From contig OX419755.1 of assembly GCA_948567375.1 (NCBI GenBank), positions 25,436,517 through 25,500,516 of the forward strand: a DNA stretch of 64,000 nucleotides, given 5' to 3'. The notes below the pieces were generated by a model that was not told the origin of the DNA, did not search any database, and saw only the letters and a program-made list of their open reading frames with translations. Shown here one piece after another: positions 15,536 to 27,269 of the stretch; within the stretch, counting starts at the first letter, position 1; every line of letters starts with the position of its first letter. Made by a program: the position numbers and the translations under genes. Origin of the DNA: Lunularia cruciata. Taxonomy: Eukaryota; Streptophyta; Marchantiopsida; Lunulariales; Lunulariaceae.

Positions 15536-15632
15536 ACCGATACTATTGAGACTTAGCCCTATTTTACCTCTTGTGTTTTATCATTGTACGGTTTGTTGGA
15601 GTTTTCCCATCCTTCGCGGTCCCCTAATCTAG
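15536..15632 (+). repeat. Dispersed short repeat, diverged copy
   Basis: Shares TAGCCCTATTTTACCTCTTGTG, ATTGTACGGTTTG and TTTTCCCATCCTTCGCGGTC with the family described at 15184-15350. Confidence 0.55.
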
Positions 15633-15887
15633 ACAAAAGTTTGCAACTTAGGTACTGACTCCCTACTTTAGCCTGGTAGCTGCAGAGTGGGTTTTCTTCT
15701 TCGTTCGGTCAAATGCCTGACTGAAGCTTGTTGGTGGTAGACTGACTCGTTAAATTTCCCGAACGAAAATGAAGAGCAAGCATGTCTCGTCTGGCAACAG
15801 ACTGGCTGGCTGGCAGACTTCTGGACGGAACCTTTAAAACGAACGGGATGTTGGGAGTGCACACAGTTGTCGAATCGGAGGGCAGAC

Positions 15888-16226
15888 TTAGCAGTACCCC
15901 AAACTTGGCAACTAAGGCTGGACGGTACCCTATCTGCCACTTTGACGTGTCACCTGTCTGTCATAGCTGGCAGTGATGGCTATGACTTGGCCATTAGTTT
16001 CCTTGTTAAGTGTTTTGACCTACGCAGTCTGACTCGCGATATTTTGTCAGTATTTCATCCTTTCCATTGTATATAGGGAACAATTACAAAAGCAGTGTGT
16101 AGTTGGCCATGAATTTAGGGGCCAACTAACAGTTACTCGCCACGTCAAGCAAAACAGGAATACTGTCAAGTCTCACTGCCAACTGAGTTAACGTGAAGTG
16201 TAGGTGCCAAGTTTGGGGTACTGTTA
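15888..16226. repeat. Short inverted repeat pair around 285 bp
   Basis: The 26-bp arm 15888-15913 (core CAGTACCCCAAACTTGGCA) is matched in inverse orientation at 16201-16226 with two or three mismatches. The interval has no gene. Terminal inverted repeats of this size around ~285 bp are compatible with a MITE, but flanking target duplications were not identified. Confidence 0.5.
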
Positions 16227-19138
16227 AATCCATCTCTTGTAGATAAGCAAAGACCCCACTCACAAACGATCGAGAGGAGACCAAAAGATTTGTCACGAGG
16301 CGACATCGACTTGAAGAGGAAAGAATAACCTGTTCGGACAGTTGTCGTCTTCCTGGATCAGAAGAACGATCGAGCCCTTTGATGGCCCAGCACAAACAAA
16401 GAATGATTCCAAAGGGACAAAACCTTCGCGGAATTCAAGTTTCAACTTTGACAGATGTGCCAACTTACACACTTATCGACCATCTTTGGCAAGCTTGAAA
16501 GATGGGTCCACAATTTATCTACCTTCAGAGCGATCTTGCCAGTCGCCAGACAGAGCAGATTGGTCCGACTCCATACGAGCGACTTGGTGTCTAGGGATCC
16601 TGGAACGGCATCATTGACACCATCTGCGACTCTGCTTCCTGCGTAAGTCAAGAAGGTCTTCCATTTACAACAACCGGAATATTATGGCTTGGCATGAACT
16701 CTCCATCTTAGATGATCCAATAAGGCACATCATTCTGTCTGGACTTGCTTCAATAACCAGAACCCATTCATTCATAAAAGGTAAATGACTTTCTCCAACA
16801 AGAGTGATGATGAGTTCTCTTTCATCGCTGTAAGTCCCATCTTCTTTCTCGGGAACGTGACCATTTCTGTATGTCCTCGGTGATAGATTCGAACCGGCTC
16901 TTTTTTATTTCCCCCTATTTCCCTATAGACTCATCGCTGGACAAGACGATTGGATCCCATTTTGCTTTCTGCTTTAAAACTCTCAGGATGCCTATTCCTC
17001 ATCATGAATGCTGTTTTGCAGGTACTTTTTAACCTACAGAAACAGATTGTGGTTACCTTTAAGGAGGTTGGTGTGGGATTTTCCATTCTTAAGTAGGCAC
17101 TGTTGGAAGATCACATGTCGAACACGTCATCTTGCAAAGTACGAATGTTAAAGGCGGCTTTGCTCTTTGAACATATTATAAACACCTTACACGTCAACTG
17201 CTTCCTAGGGAATTGTAGAGTCATCTACTACAACTTACAAGTTACCACCAAATTGATCCCTGAATGACTTGATATGTTCCACTGAACACTGTTGTTTGAC
17301 TTGTCAATCCCGAGCAAAAGTACGTCTGAATATATATGATCGAACCTACTCGGGCAAGCTCCAGTTCATCTTGCAGAATATGGGTGAGGAGTATGTGGAT
17401 TGTTTCCTGGAAATTGGCCCCTTGCGTACAAACCATCACAAGTCTTGACGATCTGGAGCAATCTTGATATCTGGAAGGTAAAGGGAGACAGTTTCGTTGG
17501 GAGCACGTCCGCCCAAAGTGTACACCCCAACAGGGATCACTCTATAGCGTGCTGATGATCGAGAAACACCAGATAACCCTGCAACTGAACAGAGGAGAAA
17601 ACGATATCAGTAAAGCAGAAAGAGCCCACACGACGTATACACTGGCTCTTTGGCTCTAATACACTTGGATCCTGCTACATTATCTGTACCTTAAATGAAG
17701 TTCATACTTGAGAAAGTCAAAGAACTCCTTCCACACACTTCCACAGTTCTTTACCTTAATTGCTCATAGCAATTAAATGCATGAGGTGGAACGTGAAACG
17801 TCCTGGTGCGGGTTGACTTTCTACTGTAAAGCTTGCAGGAAACCATTGGGCAAAAGCAGTCATAATCACAATTACCTGGTATGACTGCAGTAATATGACA
17901 ATGTGCGTGTGACATACTCAACGCAGTCCTCCTATTAATCTTCACGTGTACAGGCTGGACTGAAGATAGAAGAAGTCAATGATGATTCTGGAGAATCGGT
18001 GATTATGCTGTACTTGCAAAGTGGCAAATTGGATCTTTTTGAACTCCACTGAAGAGTATTCCATGACCTGTTTACCTAGTGACTAAACGTGTTGCGTAAA
18101 GAAGATAAGTGTACTGATCTGCTCGCAAAGAGTCCAGGGCTCATATGCCTCGCAGAAGGTTAAACTATCCATGATAAGCCCCGAATCATTTCACCTATGC
18201 TTTGGGTGAGGACATGGATCTTTAGGTCGGAGATGGGAGTAATGTAAAGTGAATGCTCTGTAGCTCCTATTCTGCAAATTTTGATAAGTGGCTCGACGAA
18301 GTGGCGATACGTGGCAGCTACAACGAGGAGCTCTTCCACCCAAAAGCTGATATGGCTAGAAAGGCCACTGAGAACCATTTCGATTTGCGCCAAGAAATTC
18401 TGTAACATTGTCGAAAGTAGCAGTTCAATGGAACCAACTACCATTAGGACTCTATGTCGTAGCTCAGCAGACAAACGATCTAAATAAACTTTTCCACAAC
18501 AACTTTTGTTTGTGTCACGCCTAGGGTAGGATGATTTCTATTAGGGGGGCTAAGATGTAGCTCCGGATATGAGAGTGGTAATGGATCTCTACATTCGGGG
18601 ACATGTCATGTCCTCTAGGCAAAGCCGCCACACATGTTGGCTGTGACTTTGTCATCATAGGGGAAGAGATTTGAATGTACACCACTGCTTACCACACTGC
18701 TGTGAAGAAGGTTCCTAGAACCAGGAATCAGTCCTAACTGGACGCATGGATGTGAGGACTAACTAGTGGCACTATGGTACAGTAATCAGCAGCGAATCCA
18801 ACTCTGCCAAGGTAGGACTCACGGCAGCAGTCAAGCCAAGGAGACCCTGACAGTGGAGGAGTAGAGTACGTAAGGTGGTGAAGCACATCACATGAATCTT
18901 GCACTCATGACTTACCGGATATTCTTCTCCTCGAGAGGAGAGATCCACACAACATAAAGACTTTGTCCACAATGTTTAGCTATTAGTAGCATACAGTACA
19001 TCCTTCGCACTCAAAGAGGTCCACTGGTATGGTGGCATCTTTCCTGCCTTACATACTCATCATTAATCATATGCTAATCTCATCAAATGTAGTTCTGCCA
19101 GGACTTTCACATAGTAAATTGGCGACCGCGTACGAAAG
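16227..19138. other. Possible unassigned minus-strand exons
   Basis: The minus strand at about 18490-18160 holds a ~105-codon open stretch rich in Leu, Val and Ile. It is preceded by a plausible acceptor (TTTATTTAG) and contains IELLLSTMLQNFLAQIEM. Shorter candidates follow at 17945-17760 (ending FTFHLMHLIAMSN, then stop) and 16651-16442. They read like protein, but I cannot assign a family or join them with confidence. Nothing else is recognised in this stretch. Confidence 0.25.
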
Positions 19139-19205
19139 CAAGAATATGGGAAGACCCATCTTCGAAAAGGAAAAGACATAGGGGGTAAGGTAAGGTAAGG
19201 TAGAT
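19139..19205 (-). repeat. Dispersed short repeat, inverted partial copy
   Basis: On the minus strand it reads CTACCTTACC, then CTTTTCCTTTTCG, then GGGTCTTCCCAT, matching the 15184-15350 family. It includes an AAGGT pentamer run at about 19188-19203. Confidence 0.45.
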
Positions 19206-19854
19206 CATATCGGGTATATCTTCAAATTTATTTACCTTTCACATAAGGTAAGTCTCATTTCTTCGATGAGTATCATCTTGACAAGAACAAACTGCCTATA
19301 GAACTGAAACTTTAATGATCGATAATCGTTTATTATGTTGCATAATCGATTAACGATGATCCAACGTAATAAGCGCTATAGTCATGGGAGTACTGTAGTA
19401 GTACGCTTGCTTAGGAGTATCATGGTACATGTCCGGCAAAGAATCTTTTGAAGAGTCATCATTTCTTCTCAATCTCTCTCTCGACGCGTCGGTTTACTAT
19501 ACAGCATTAGTTCACTTGGAAATATTGCTATGGTTGTGTGTTTGCCATGAAGTCGACGGCGAGACTTTTTGCTATTTCTCTTCCTGTGCAATGTGAAACG
19601 TTTTGTTTATTGTTGACGAGATAATGTTACATATGTTCTACTTACTAACGTTTAATTGATCATCTAAAAGGAATTAACATCCTTCTCAAATTCAAGACAG
19701 AATCTGGATACAGTAAACCATGCTAAGATGGAAAAACATTTACTATAGCATTGAAGGAGGACAACTAAGATATTGTGTGGTTGTGAATTTCTCGATCTTC
19801 AAGATTTGCGGCCACGAATCTACACTCCGCATTTGCGTACAGTACAAAACCATT

Positions 19855-19925
19855 TCATCCCAGTTGTACGGCTTGATGGGTCTTCCCATCCTTCGTGTTT
19901 TATACGCGGTCGCCCTTTTCCAGGA
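19855..19925 (+). repeat. Dispersed short repeat, copy
   Basis: Contains TTGTACGGCTTGATGGG, TCTTCCCATCCTTCGTG and TTTTATACGCGGTCGCC, the best-preserved right half of the family at 15184-15350. The flank 19206-19854 and the stretch to 20282 hold no recognisable gene. Confidence 0.6.
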
Positions 19926-20282
19926 GAACGAGCGGGACAAGAACAAGAAAATTGAGTGGGATGAGAGCGCATTGCACAAGGAGGACAAGCGGGATGAGAA
20001 CAAGAAAATTGACCGTGTTGTATGAAGATCAGGGTGGATTGTGTGAAGGTGGGAAGGAGGAATCAATTTTGTTTGAAGGGCTATCTAAAATTTTCAATTT
20101 CATTTTCAACCGGTACAAGTTATAAAAGGAATTTCTTATTTTGCAAGCTTGTTCATTATGCGGAGACAAAAGTATTGAAGTGAGAAGAGTAGAGCATGTC
20201 AACCAAGTGTTATTTTTAGGTGATTCATGAATAGAGTTGTTATTTTTGGTGATTAAGGAGAATAGAGCAAGGAGGAGATAAC

Positions 20283-21251
20283 ATGCACAGAGGGAGCACT
20301 CATGGAGAATTAACTAGAAATATTATGAAATGTATACAATGGATTATAAAGTTAGATTTAAAGACCTCAGAGGAAAGATTAGAAGATGAAGATGAATATG
20401 GAGAAGTAGATTTAGATATGCTAGAATTGTTGATTAGCGGGTGGGAGTATATCCATACACATAGATACTTGGAACCTCGAGTTACTTATCCTCGGAGTTG
20501 AGAATTTGTGATAAATTATTTTAGGAATCTAGATGTGAAGGCCTTTTTCTAGCTTACTAGAATGGATGTTCATTCCTTTTCAACATTAGTAGATTTGAAA
20601 AAAACACATAGTGTTTTCAAAAAGAGCTACTGATGAAAGCAAACACCTATGTGAATCAAAGTAGCTCTAGTTGTGGATAGATTTGGGCATCACGGTAATG
20701 GAGCTTGTGTTGCAAGGGGGTTAACATTTGGGACACTAGTGCAGGTTCAACAATTGCCTTTACAGATCAAGTTATGACCGCAATATTAGATTTGATGAGG
20801 AGTCAAGTTGCATGGCTTGAGCACAAAGAGAGGATATCTGCTTTTTTGCCCAGAAAGGTTTTCTTGGTTGTGTTGGTTTGGTAGATGGAACATTGTTTCC
20901 TCTTGCAACTTGACCAACAAGAGATGTAGAAAACTATTTCAACAGAAAGGGTTCATATTCCATAAACAGCCAAGTGAATTGTGATGATAAAAGGAGAATC
21001 ATACATTTTACATGAGGTAAGTATTCTATATTATGGTTTGTTCTTTTGTTCAATTTTGGTGGTACTCTTTGTACATTTGCATGATTTTATTAAAGGTTAG
21101 AATTGATTTGTTAATTTGCACAAATGCTAGGTTCATGTCACGACATGACTTCTTTGAAAATCTCATCATTGTGGAATGATTTGAACCAAAGTGGGAGTTG
21201 TCACAATTTTGAGGCCAAAAAGTACCTTTTACTGGATTCAGGTTATATACC
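20283..21251 (+). pseudogene. PIF/Harbinger-type transposase, 5' part (split)
   Basis: A decayed DDE endonuclease. The N-terminal helical part includes RYLEPRVTYPRS (about 20452-20490) and RFGHHGNGA (about 20680), which precede the catalytic domain in this family. The nuclease domain then shows LVDGTLFPLA (first catalytic Asp, about 20880), ENYFNRKGSYSIN, CDDKRRI, GSCHD (about 21133) and LLDSGYIP, where it is cut by the LTR element. An intron fits at 21017-21130 (GTAAGT to CTAG) and restores the frame into GSCHD. At least six in-frame stops make it a fossil. The domain order and the VDGT, GSxHD and DSGY motifs identify the family (DDE_4 type). Confidence 0.75.
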
Positions 21252-21385
21252 TATAATACCAAGGGTTAGCCATATGATCTAGATGTAAAATTTGGTTTTG
21301 TAACATCTAGAATGATGTTATATATGATGGTCAAAATAGATCAGATAGAAGTATCACCAAAAGGGGACTTCTACTAATAGAGTAG

Positions 21386-24300
21386 TGTGACAACCCGGCA
21401 AATATCACTTTTGCGGTAATTGGGTAAGAAAAGTTTGTTCCTGCAGAGATACAAGTCAGAAATGTCCAAATACAAAGTCAAACAATAACATGTAGTTCTT
21501 CTTGGTTGTGTCTTTAATCTCTCAGGTAGAAACCACACCCAAAAGCGAGTAACAAGCACTTACTTGCAGTCTTGTCACAAATTAACACTCCTTAATCACA
21601 ACTCCATCAAATCTTTCCAAACAATCTTGATTGTGATGATTCAGGCTCTCCCGAAAATGGCACTTCACTGCAAAACAACTTTACCTTAGAATTGTGTTCC
21701 ACCCCTCCACTAAAGGCACAACTTCCTCGATCAAAATTGCTTCACATCAACTTCGCACTGCACTCACAAATGCAGAATACTACCAACACTACAATTCCTC
21801 TCAGATCTATCAAGACATTGCTTCGATTGCACTTCACTCTGGATCAAACACACAGAATGAAGATCAAGGCTGTGGAATCCAACATCCAACAAACACTCTG
21901 ACTTGCACTTCGAATTTCTCCACACACTCACAAACACAATCACAAAGTTGATACTCGGAATCAAGCTCAAGCAACGAGCACTGCTTCATAGCACTTCGCT
22001 TTATCTATTCTCAAAAATTATGAGCACTGAACAACATAATACTACAAATGGTGAAGCAATCGAAATAGTGAAGCAATTGACAATAATGAAGCAATCGACA
22101 ATTCTAACAACTATACCGTTCTACAACAACTCTTCTAACCTACATATCCGAAATGACAATACACCTCTTCATATCTGCCTCTTCAAATCACAAATTGGTT
22201 ACTACTCCAATCCGATGTCAACTTCTTCCTCGGCTTTCAATCCCAATCCCAAAGTAACTTTACTTCTTACTACTCTATCCTCGGGTTTCATATCTTCTAC
22301 CTCATCTACCAGATCCAGCAATTCTCTTTCCTGATCTGAAATTGCACTAGTGGGTAATCTATCTAACTCCTTATCTCCCGACCCACTCTTCTCTAATGTC
22401 TCCATTGGTAATTCCGAAGACATTTGGACTCCTATGTTATCTACTTTGGGTTTTGCTCTAACATCACTCCGAAGCTTCTCCATCTCTATTTTCACTAAGT
22501 CTAATCTAATGGAAATGTTGTCTTCTACTTCTAATATTTTCCTGTCCACACGAGTTCTTAACTTAATCAACAAGGCGTTCATATCAGTGTCTTTTGCCCG
22601 TCTTCGCCTCGTCTCCTGCACCAACAACTTCAACTCGTGCAGTCTCGTTTCTTCAATTCAAACGCTGGCCTCTGTAGTCAACATTGCGTTCATTCTGAGT
22701 ACAATCTCCTTTAACGGCTCCAATGTCGTCTTTCTCTCTCGTTCACGATCTGCAAGCCAATCTTCTTTATACATTGCCAGCTCTTCTTCAAACTCAACTT
22801 TCACCGTCTCCTTCTCCTTCTCCTTCTGTACAACCTTCTCCTTTTGATTACGAAGTAACTCTTGTAATCGGTCTTCTTCTCGGTATCGTGCCGCCAACTC
22901 TCTTTGCCAGAGTTGCTTCTTCTCTTCCATACTCTCCATCACTCTATTGAGCTCCTGATCCTTTGCTGCTACTCTCGCCATAGCATGGATTACTTCTACT
23001 CTTGAATCAGCAAACTGTTGCTTCAAGATTTTGTATTCTGCTACTTGTCTCTCTCTTGATATGTCACTCTTCCTCGCAAGATCCTCTTGATAGCTCACTT
23101 CTCTCTTCAGGTCTTCAATTACCTGACTTCTCTCTACTGCCTCCGCTTGCAACTTCCCGTTCCTCCTCACCTTGGGTTACACTCTTCTTCAACTCCGAGT
23201 TCTTTGCTTCTAATCGTGCTAATACCTGCAACACAGTTGTCACCTCCGGACATGTTGACTTCATCTCCCTCTTCTTGTGCTCCAACTTCACCAACAATGG
23301 ACACACAATTTCTTGCAGGTACTCCACTCCATTTCTTGCAACTACTTCCTCCTGCATAGAAATCTCCTTCCTTACCTCTTCTTCACCCGATACTCGCCTT
23401 CTCCTTTGCAGTCTTCGTATTGGAATTGACGCCTCACTGCCCGAGCTTTCTCCGACCTCTTCCTTCACTTTACTTGGCCCCACTTCACACTTTGCCTTAC
23501 GTCTTGAGCAAACTCCTCGTTGTACTGCAATCTTCCTTTCCTCAGGAACAGTTACTTCATCCTCCAACTGTGTGTTGTCTTTGGCCTCCATCTCAGCTTG
23601 CACTTCTTCTTCTTTGTATTTATTAGTTGTTGGCGCTGATGTCATCTCTCCCACTTCATCACTATTGCTGCTCGTATCTCTACTCTACAACGTTAGCTCA
23701 GGCTCCTCCTCGTGTTCCGAGTCTTCCGTTTTGAGCTTGGCATCTCCTTCTGAGTCCTCATCCTCCGACTCAATTACCACCATACCTCACCTCGGGTTAC
23801 TTCTCTGCATCTTCCGAGGTTTCTTGATATCTTTGGCTTCACCTTGCTGACCTCTCTTCTTTGATTTTGGAGTGCTCGCTTCTATCTCCATGCTCTTACC
23901 CGTCTTCATGTAGTATTCATCAGTGCTTCAGATTTGGAGAATGTACTGTTGTTCCTTCACGTCGACTTCTCTTCTCAAGTCGGGATGGAAATGAGACACC
24001 ATTCTGCTTCGCTCTGCCAAATTGAGCAAATTCAACCCGAGGTAAAAATGTGCTGCAAACGGCACGATGTAGTATGGTGGCGACTTATCCCGCAAATTCC
24101 ACACCATCTGTCTTGTTCTCCCATGGAAGCACCTCGCCCAATTAATAGGCTCTCCTGCAAACAACTTATAGAAGAACACCGCTTGGTGTTTCATCACATA
24201 AGTTGTTCTCTCTGGCTTCAAGATTGCCATGAGAGCCCTCACGATCCCTCTCTTCATTGGATCCTTGTAACTCTCAACCTTATACCTATTCTTTGTTCTC

Positions 24301-25193
24301 TTCAAAGAGAAAGCGTCCCTCACTTCCTGAGTTTCCTGAGCTATCTCTCCCTTCCCCAAGAACATGGCTCCCTGCTCCGAGCTTGCCTCCTTCCCGAGTA
24401 CGAGTCTCCAATCCGACTCTGTCCAACGAGCCGGATTTCCTCTCTTCCCCTCTTCCTTGGGTCCATCAAGACACTTACTCTTGATGATTTTTGTCATGAA
24501 TCCTGGAAAACTTACATTCCAGTTCCATGCCAAAAAGGTGATCCGAAGTCGGCTCAAGACTTTGATCCTTGCTATCACGTCTAACCTCCGAATCGCATGA
24601 TTTCTCACTACGAATTCGGAGTTCTTCTTCCCTCCTCCCATCTCTTCTACCTTCTCAATCTCTCTCGATTTCACTCTCGTGATTTCTCTGTTGCGCACTA
24701 ACACAAGTCCAACTCTATTTCCCTTTCCCCAATCACCTACAAGACGACTTCTCAACGGCGAAGGAAAATTGCTCGACATTTTGTCGTTGCAAGTTTGATT
24801 TTTATAGAGTTGCGCTTCTTTGTCTTCCGTCGCTTCGAGTTCCTACCAAGAAATCACACCTCTTACATGCACCTGTCACTGTCAATCAACCTTCGCGCGT
24901 ATGAGCTGCCAGTTTTCAAACGGCCCCTTCTTGAATTTCTCGCCCTGACGAAAGGTTGTTAGACTGTCTTTGCCTTGGGTTGAGCTCCCCCCGATCCAAA
25001 GACAATTTACTTTGGGTTGTATGTTGACAGGGTATTTCCAAATACTTCGCCTTATGACCCAAAGTCACTTTACTTCGGGTTTCATCCCGAACACTCTTTT
25101 CTTTGCCTTCTTTGGCCATACTGGCACAATCCGACTTCTCTATACACTTCTTCTCCTTTATTCTGAAAAAAAACAAAAAATGTGGGCACCACA
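21386..25193 (-). mobile_element. 3.8-kb nested element without recognisable LTRs
   Basis: The uninterrupted 3' LTR shows exactly where this sequence entered. AGTAG is duplicated at 21381-21385 and 25194-25198. The insertion begins TGTGACAACCCGG and ends GGGCACCACA, i.e. TG...CA termini with a 5-bp duplication, as for LTR retrotransposons. I find no matching direct repeats at the two ends, and the ends share only TGTG as an inverted repeat. It carries a long minus-strand reading frame (22202-24779). It could be an LTR element that lost its LTR identity, a gene-carrying DNA transposon or an unclassified non-autonomous element. Confidence 0.8.
22202..24779 (-). pseudogene. Long coiled-coil protein of unknown function in the nested element
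   Basis: Read from 24779 downwards the frame stays the same to about 23115, with stops near 23928, 23780 and 23690. It then shifts once and continues from about 23170 to 22202 with a stop near 22650, giving about 850 codons in all. The first ~280 residues form a basic, globular-looking region (from VRNREITRVKSREIEKVEE to YYIVPFAAHFYLGLNLLNLA). An acidic Ser/Glu-rich linker follows, then about 400 residues of Glu/Lys/Arg-rich coiled coil. I do not recognise a family. The plan recalls uncharacterised plant transposon proteins with an N-terminal domain and a coiled-coil tail. TATAAAAA lies at 24806-24799, only about 20 bp ahead of the first Met, so the true start may be later. The plus-strand frames here are shadows. 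Confidence 0.6.
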
Positions 25194-25657
25194 AGTAGGA
25201 ACCAAAATATGCTTGAAATCTTTGAAGGCAATTTTGGAGGCCTAAACGGATGAATTAGGCCTCAAAAATGTGCAGATTCCTCCCACTCCCCCAAACAAAG
25301 GAAAGGCTGGCCTTCCCTCCCCCCCCTGCTTTGTCTCGTCGAGAGCTTTCCAACGGTACCTTACTCATGTGATTCTGAGATTCCTACAAGAAGATTTCCT
25401 AAAAGATTCCCTCCAATCAAAGCTTGTTTGACCAACCAGATAGGACCTAGACCAAACAGGTCACCCATCCAAGTAAGTAATCCAAGGGTGGAGCTTGATG
25501 ACATGTCACCTATTTGTGTCCCTAATCCTATGGTGGAGATTTCTTGGAGGAGATCCTCTTTGTCTATATAATAAAGAGAAGGTGCTCCCTTGGGGCATCG
25601 AATGTTTGAGTGTGCAATCTGTGTTTTCTCTCTTCTCTTGTCCTCGGAGTATTACAA

Positions 25658-25669
25658 TGGTATCAGAGC
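25658..25669 (+). other. Primer binding site, chromovirus 1
   Basis: TGGTATCAGAGC starts two bases after the LTR end. It is complementary to the 3' end of initiator-methionine tRNA, the usual primer for plant LTR elements. Confidence 0.92.
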
Positions 25670-25787
25670 AAGTGTTCTAGTCCAAGAGAGTGGATCACCC
25701 CTCTTGGAATAGCACAAACTATTGAAATTGAGTAATTTGAGGTGGAGAACATAGAGTAATCGCTAGACTTAGGAAGGACTTTAGAGA

Positions 25788-26226
25788 GTGGATGGGATGG
25801 ATGCGCCGGGAGGACAATTTTCCGCACCTAGCTTTCCATTCTCAAACCCATTCCACATCAAGGTTATGTACATCCAGCGTGAGCAGATGAGAGTATTACT
25901 AGTTTATCACTTTGGTGCGGAATTCATGGACAGAGTGATGAACTCACCAAACCCGGTGATTCTACCTGTGATGATATATGACAGAGACTGGGATTTGACG
26001 ATCTACATTCTTTTATGATAATATGGATATGAATGTCCCAAATCCTCTCCCTTTCAACACTCAAGTAGAAATCCATTATGTAGTGAGGCCGAAAGTGATG
26101 TTTAGAGATTTTGTGGTTAGGAATTTTGGTGAGGAGTATTATCAACGAGTGATAGCTTCTGAGGTCCCAATGGTAGTTCCGATAGTTTGTGTGCCTTCCA
26201 AAGTGATTATATTGACTCTGTATTGA
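25788..26226 (+). pseudogene. Extra leader ORF with duplicated ~60-residue module
   Basis: Lies between the primer site and gag. The first module (25788-26018) has FSNPFHIKVMYIQ, then YHFGAEFMDRVM, then VILPVMIYDRDWDLTIY. The second (26023-26226) repeats the pattern as FNTQVEIHYV, RNFGEEYYQRVIAS and PMVVPIV...ILTLY. The two are separated by a stop/frame slip near 26017. Related sequence is present in chromovirus 2 (about 43130-43590, minus) and at 58931-59140. The function is unknown and no motif of a known retroelement protein is evident. Conservation in three copies argues that it was once coding. Confidence 0.65.
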
Positions 26227-26259
26227 AGTAGACATTAGCAATTGGGTGTTGTAGGAACC

Positions 26260-27262
26260 ATGGATCCACAGTTGCAAGAGTTGGTGCAAGGAATGCAAGG
26301 GATGTTGAATGAATTTCAAGAGATTAAGATGACCATGGAGACATTACAAAGTCAAGTGCAAATCCTTAGGAACGATCAAGCCATGCAAGAAGAAGAGCCG
26401 TCTCAAAACCCAATACCTGCAACTAAAGTACTTGAAGAGGCACCCGTGCCTACGAACCTTATCAATGATGAAGCCACATTGCTACTCCGGATGAAGAAGA
26501 CCTGCAACATCAAGCCTTACAAGGAGTAGCGTACAATGGGAGTAGTGGAAAATTGGATCTCAAGAATGAATTGATATTTTTGATTGTTCTCAACAGAGAT
26601 CACAGAGCATGCTGCAAGCGTGTTTGCATGTGGGTACTTGACCGATAAAGCCCTCACATGGTATGATGCTTAGGAACGATCCATCCTGGCAGAGAGAAGG
26701 GAGGTCACATGGACAGCAATGCAAGAAAGACTGCTGAAGAATTTACAATCGGTGGATTCTGTGCAGATGGCTTGAACCCAACTATGGGGATTGAGACAGA
26801 AGAATAGCGTACAAGAGTATGTGGAGGCATTGCTGGATCTACAAGTCGCAATTACCAACATGAGTCTAGTAGAGGCTCTTGACAATTTCAAACGAGGGTT
26901 GAAAGAGCGGATTCACCAAGAAGTCATGGTGCAAAACCCTTGCACGGTATTTGAAGCTATTGCTTGTGCGCAGAAAATAGCAAGAGCATTAGGTGGAGGT
27001 GAAGGAGTAGTTCCACCTCAACATTATTGGGCAGAAACGCCACACATGGGTGGACCAGTACCGATGGAATTGGGCAACCTTCGATTCCGGGATCAAGGAG
27101 CACGGCCGCTTCAAGGGGAGCGGGGACGGGTAGAAGAACAAAGAGATAGAATCCCACAAGGAGAAGGGACTTGAGGAGAACAACGCCGTTGTTACAATTG
27201 TGGCCGTATTGGGCACATTTCTACCAATTGTCGCACTCGTTTCCCTAGAGGCCTTCGTACAA
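26260..27262 (+). pseudogene. Gag of chromovirus 1
   Basis: Starts MDPQLQELVQGMQ with a short coiled coil. It continues through the capsid-like domain (GYLTDKALTWYDA, then LRQKNSVQEYVEALLDLQ and FKRGLKERI) to a CCHC knuckle C-x2-C-x4-H-x4-C at 27190-27231 (CYNCGRIGHISTNC). Stops near 26529, 26568, 26670, 26775 and 27172 break it. The knuckle is in the Gag frame, while protease continues in another frame. Chromovirus 2 suggests the junction was once continuous, so this shift looks like decay rather than programmed frameshifting. Confidence 0.88.
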
Positions 27263-27269
27263 GCAATCT

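Larger units (their letters stand above)
21252..25656 (+). repeat. 5' LTR of chromovirus 1, interrupted
   Basis: LTR sequence is present at 21252-21385 and 25199-25656 (592 bp in total, against 591 bp in the 3' LTR) and is separated by the nested element plus one target-duplication copy. TATATAAT at about 25565 with AATAAA just after it are likely promoter and polyadenylation signals. Confidence 0.92.

Noticed and set aside
22350-24584. Long Ser/Leu/Pro-rich open frames on the plus strand
   Set aside because: They mirror the Glu/Lys/Arg-rich coiled-coil frame on the minus strand (complement of GAR/AAG codons) and have no domain of their own.
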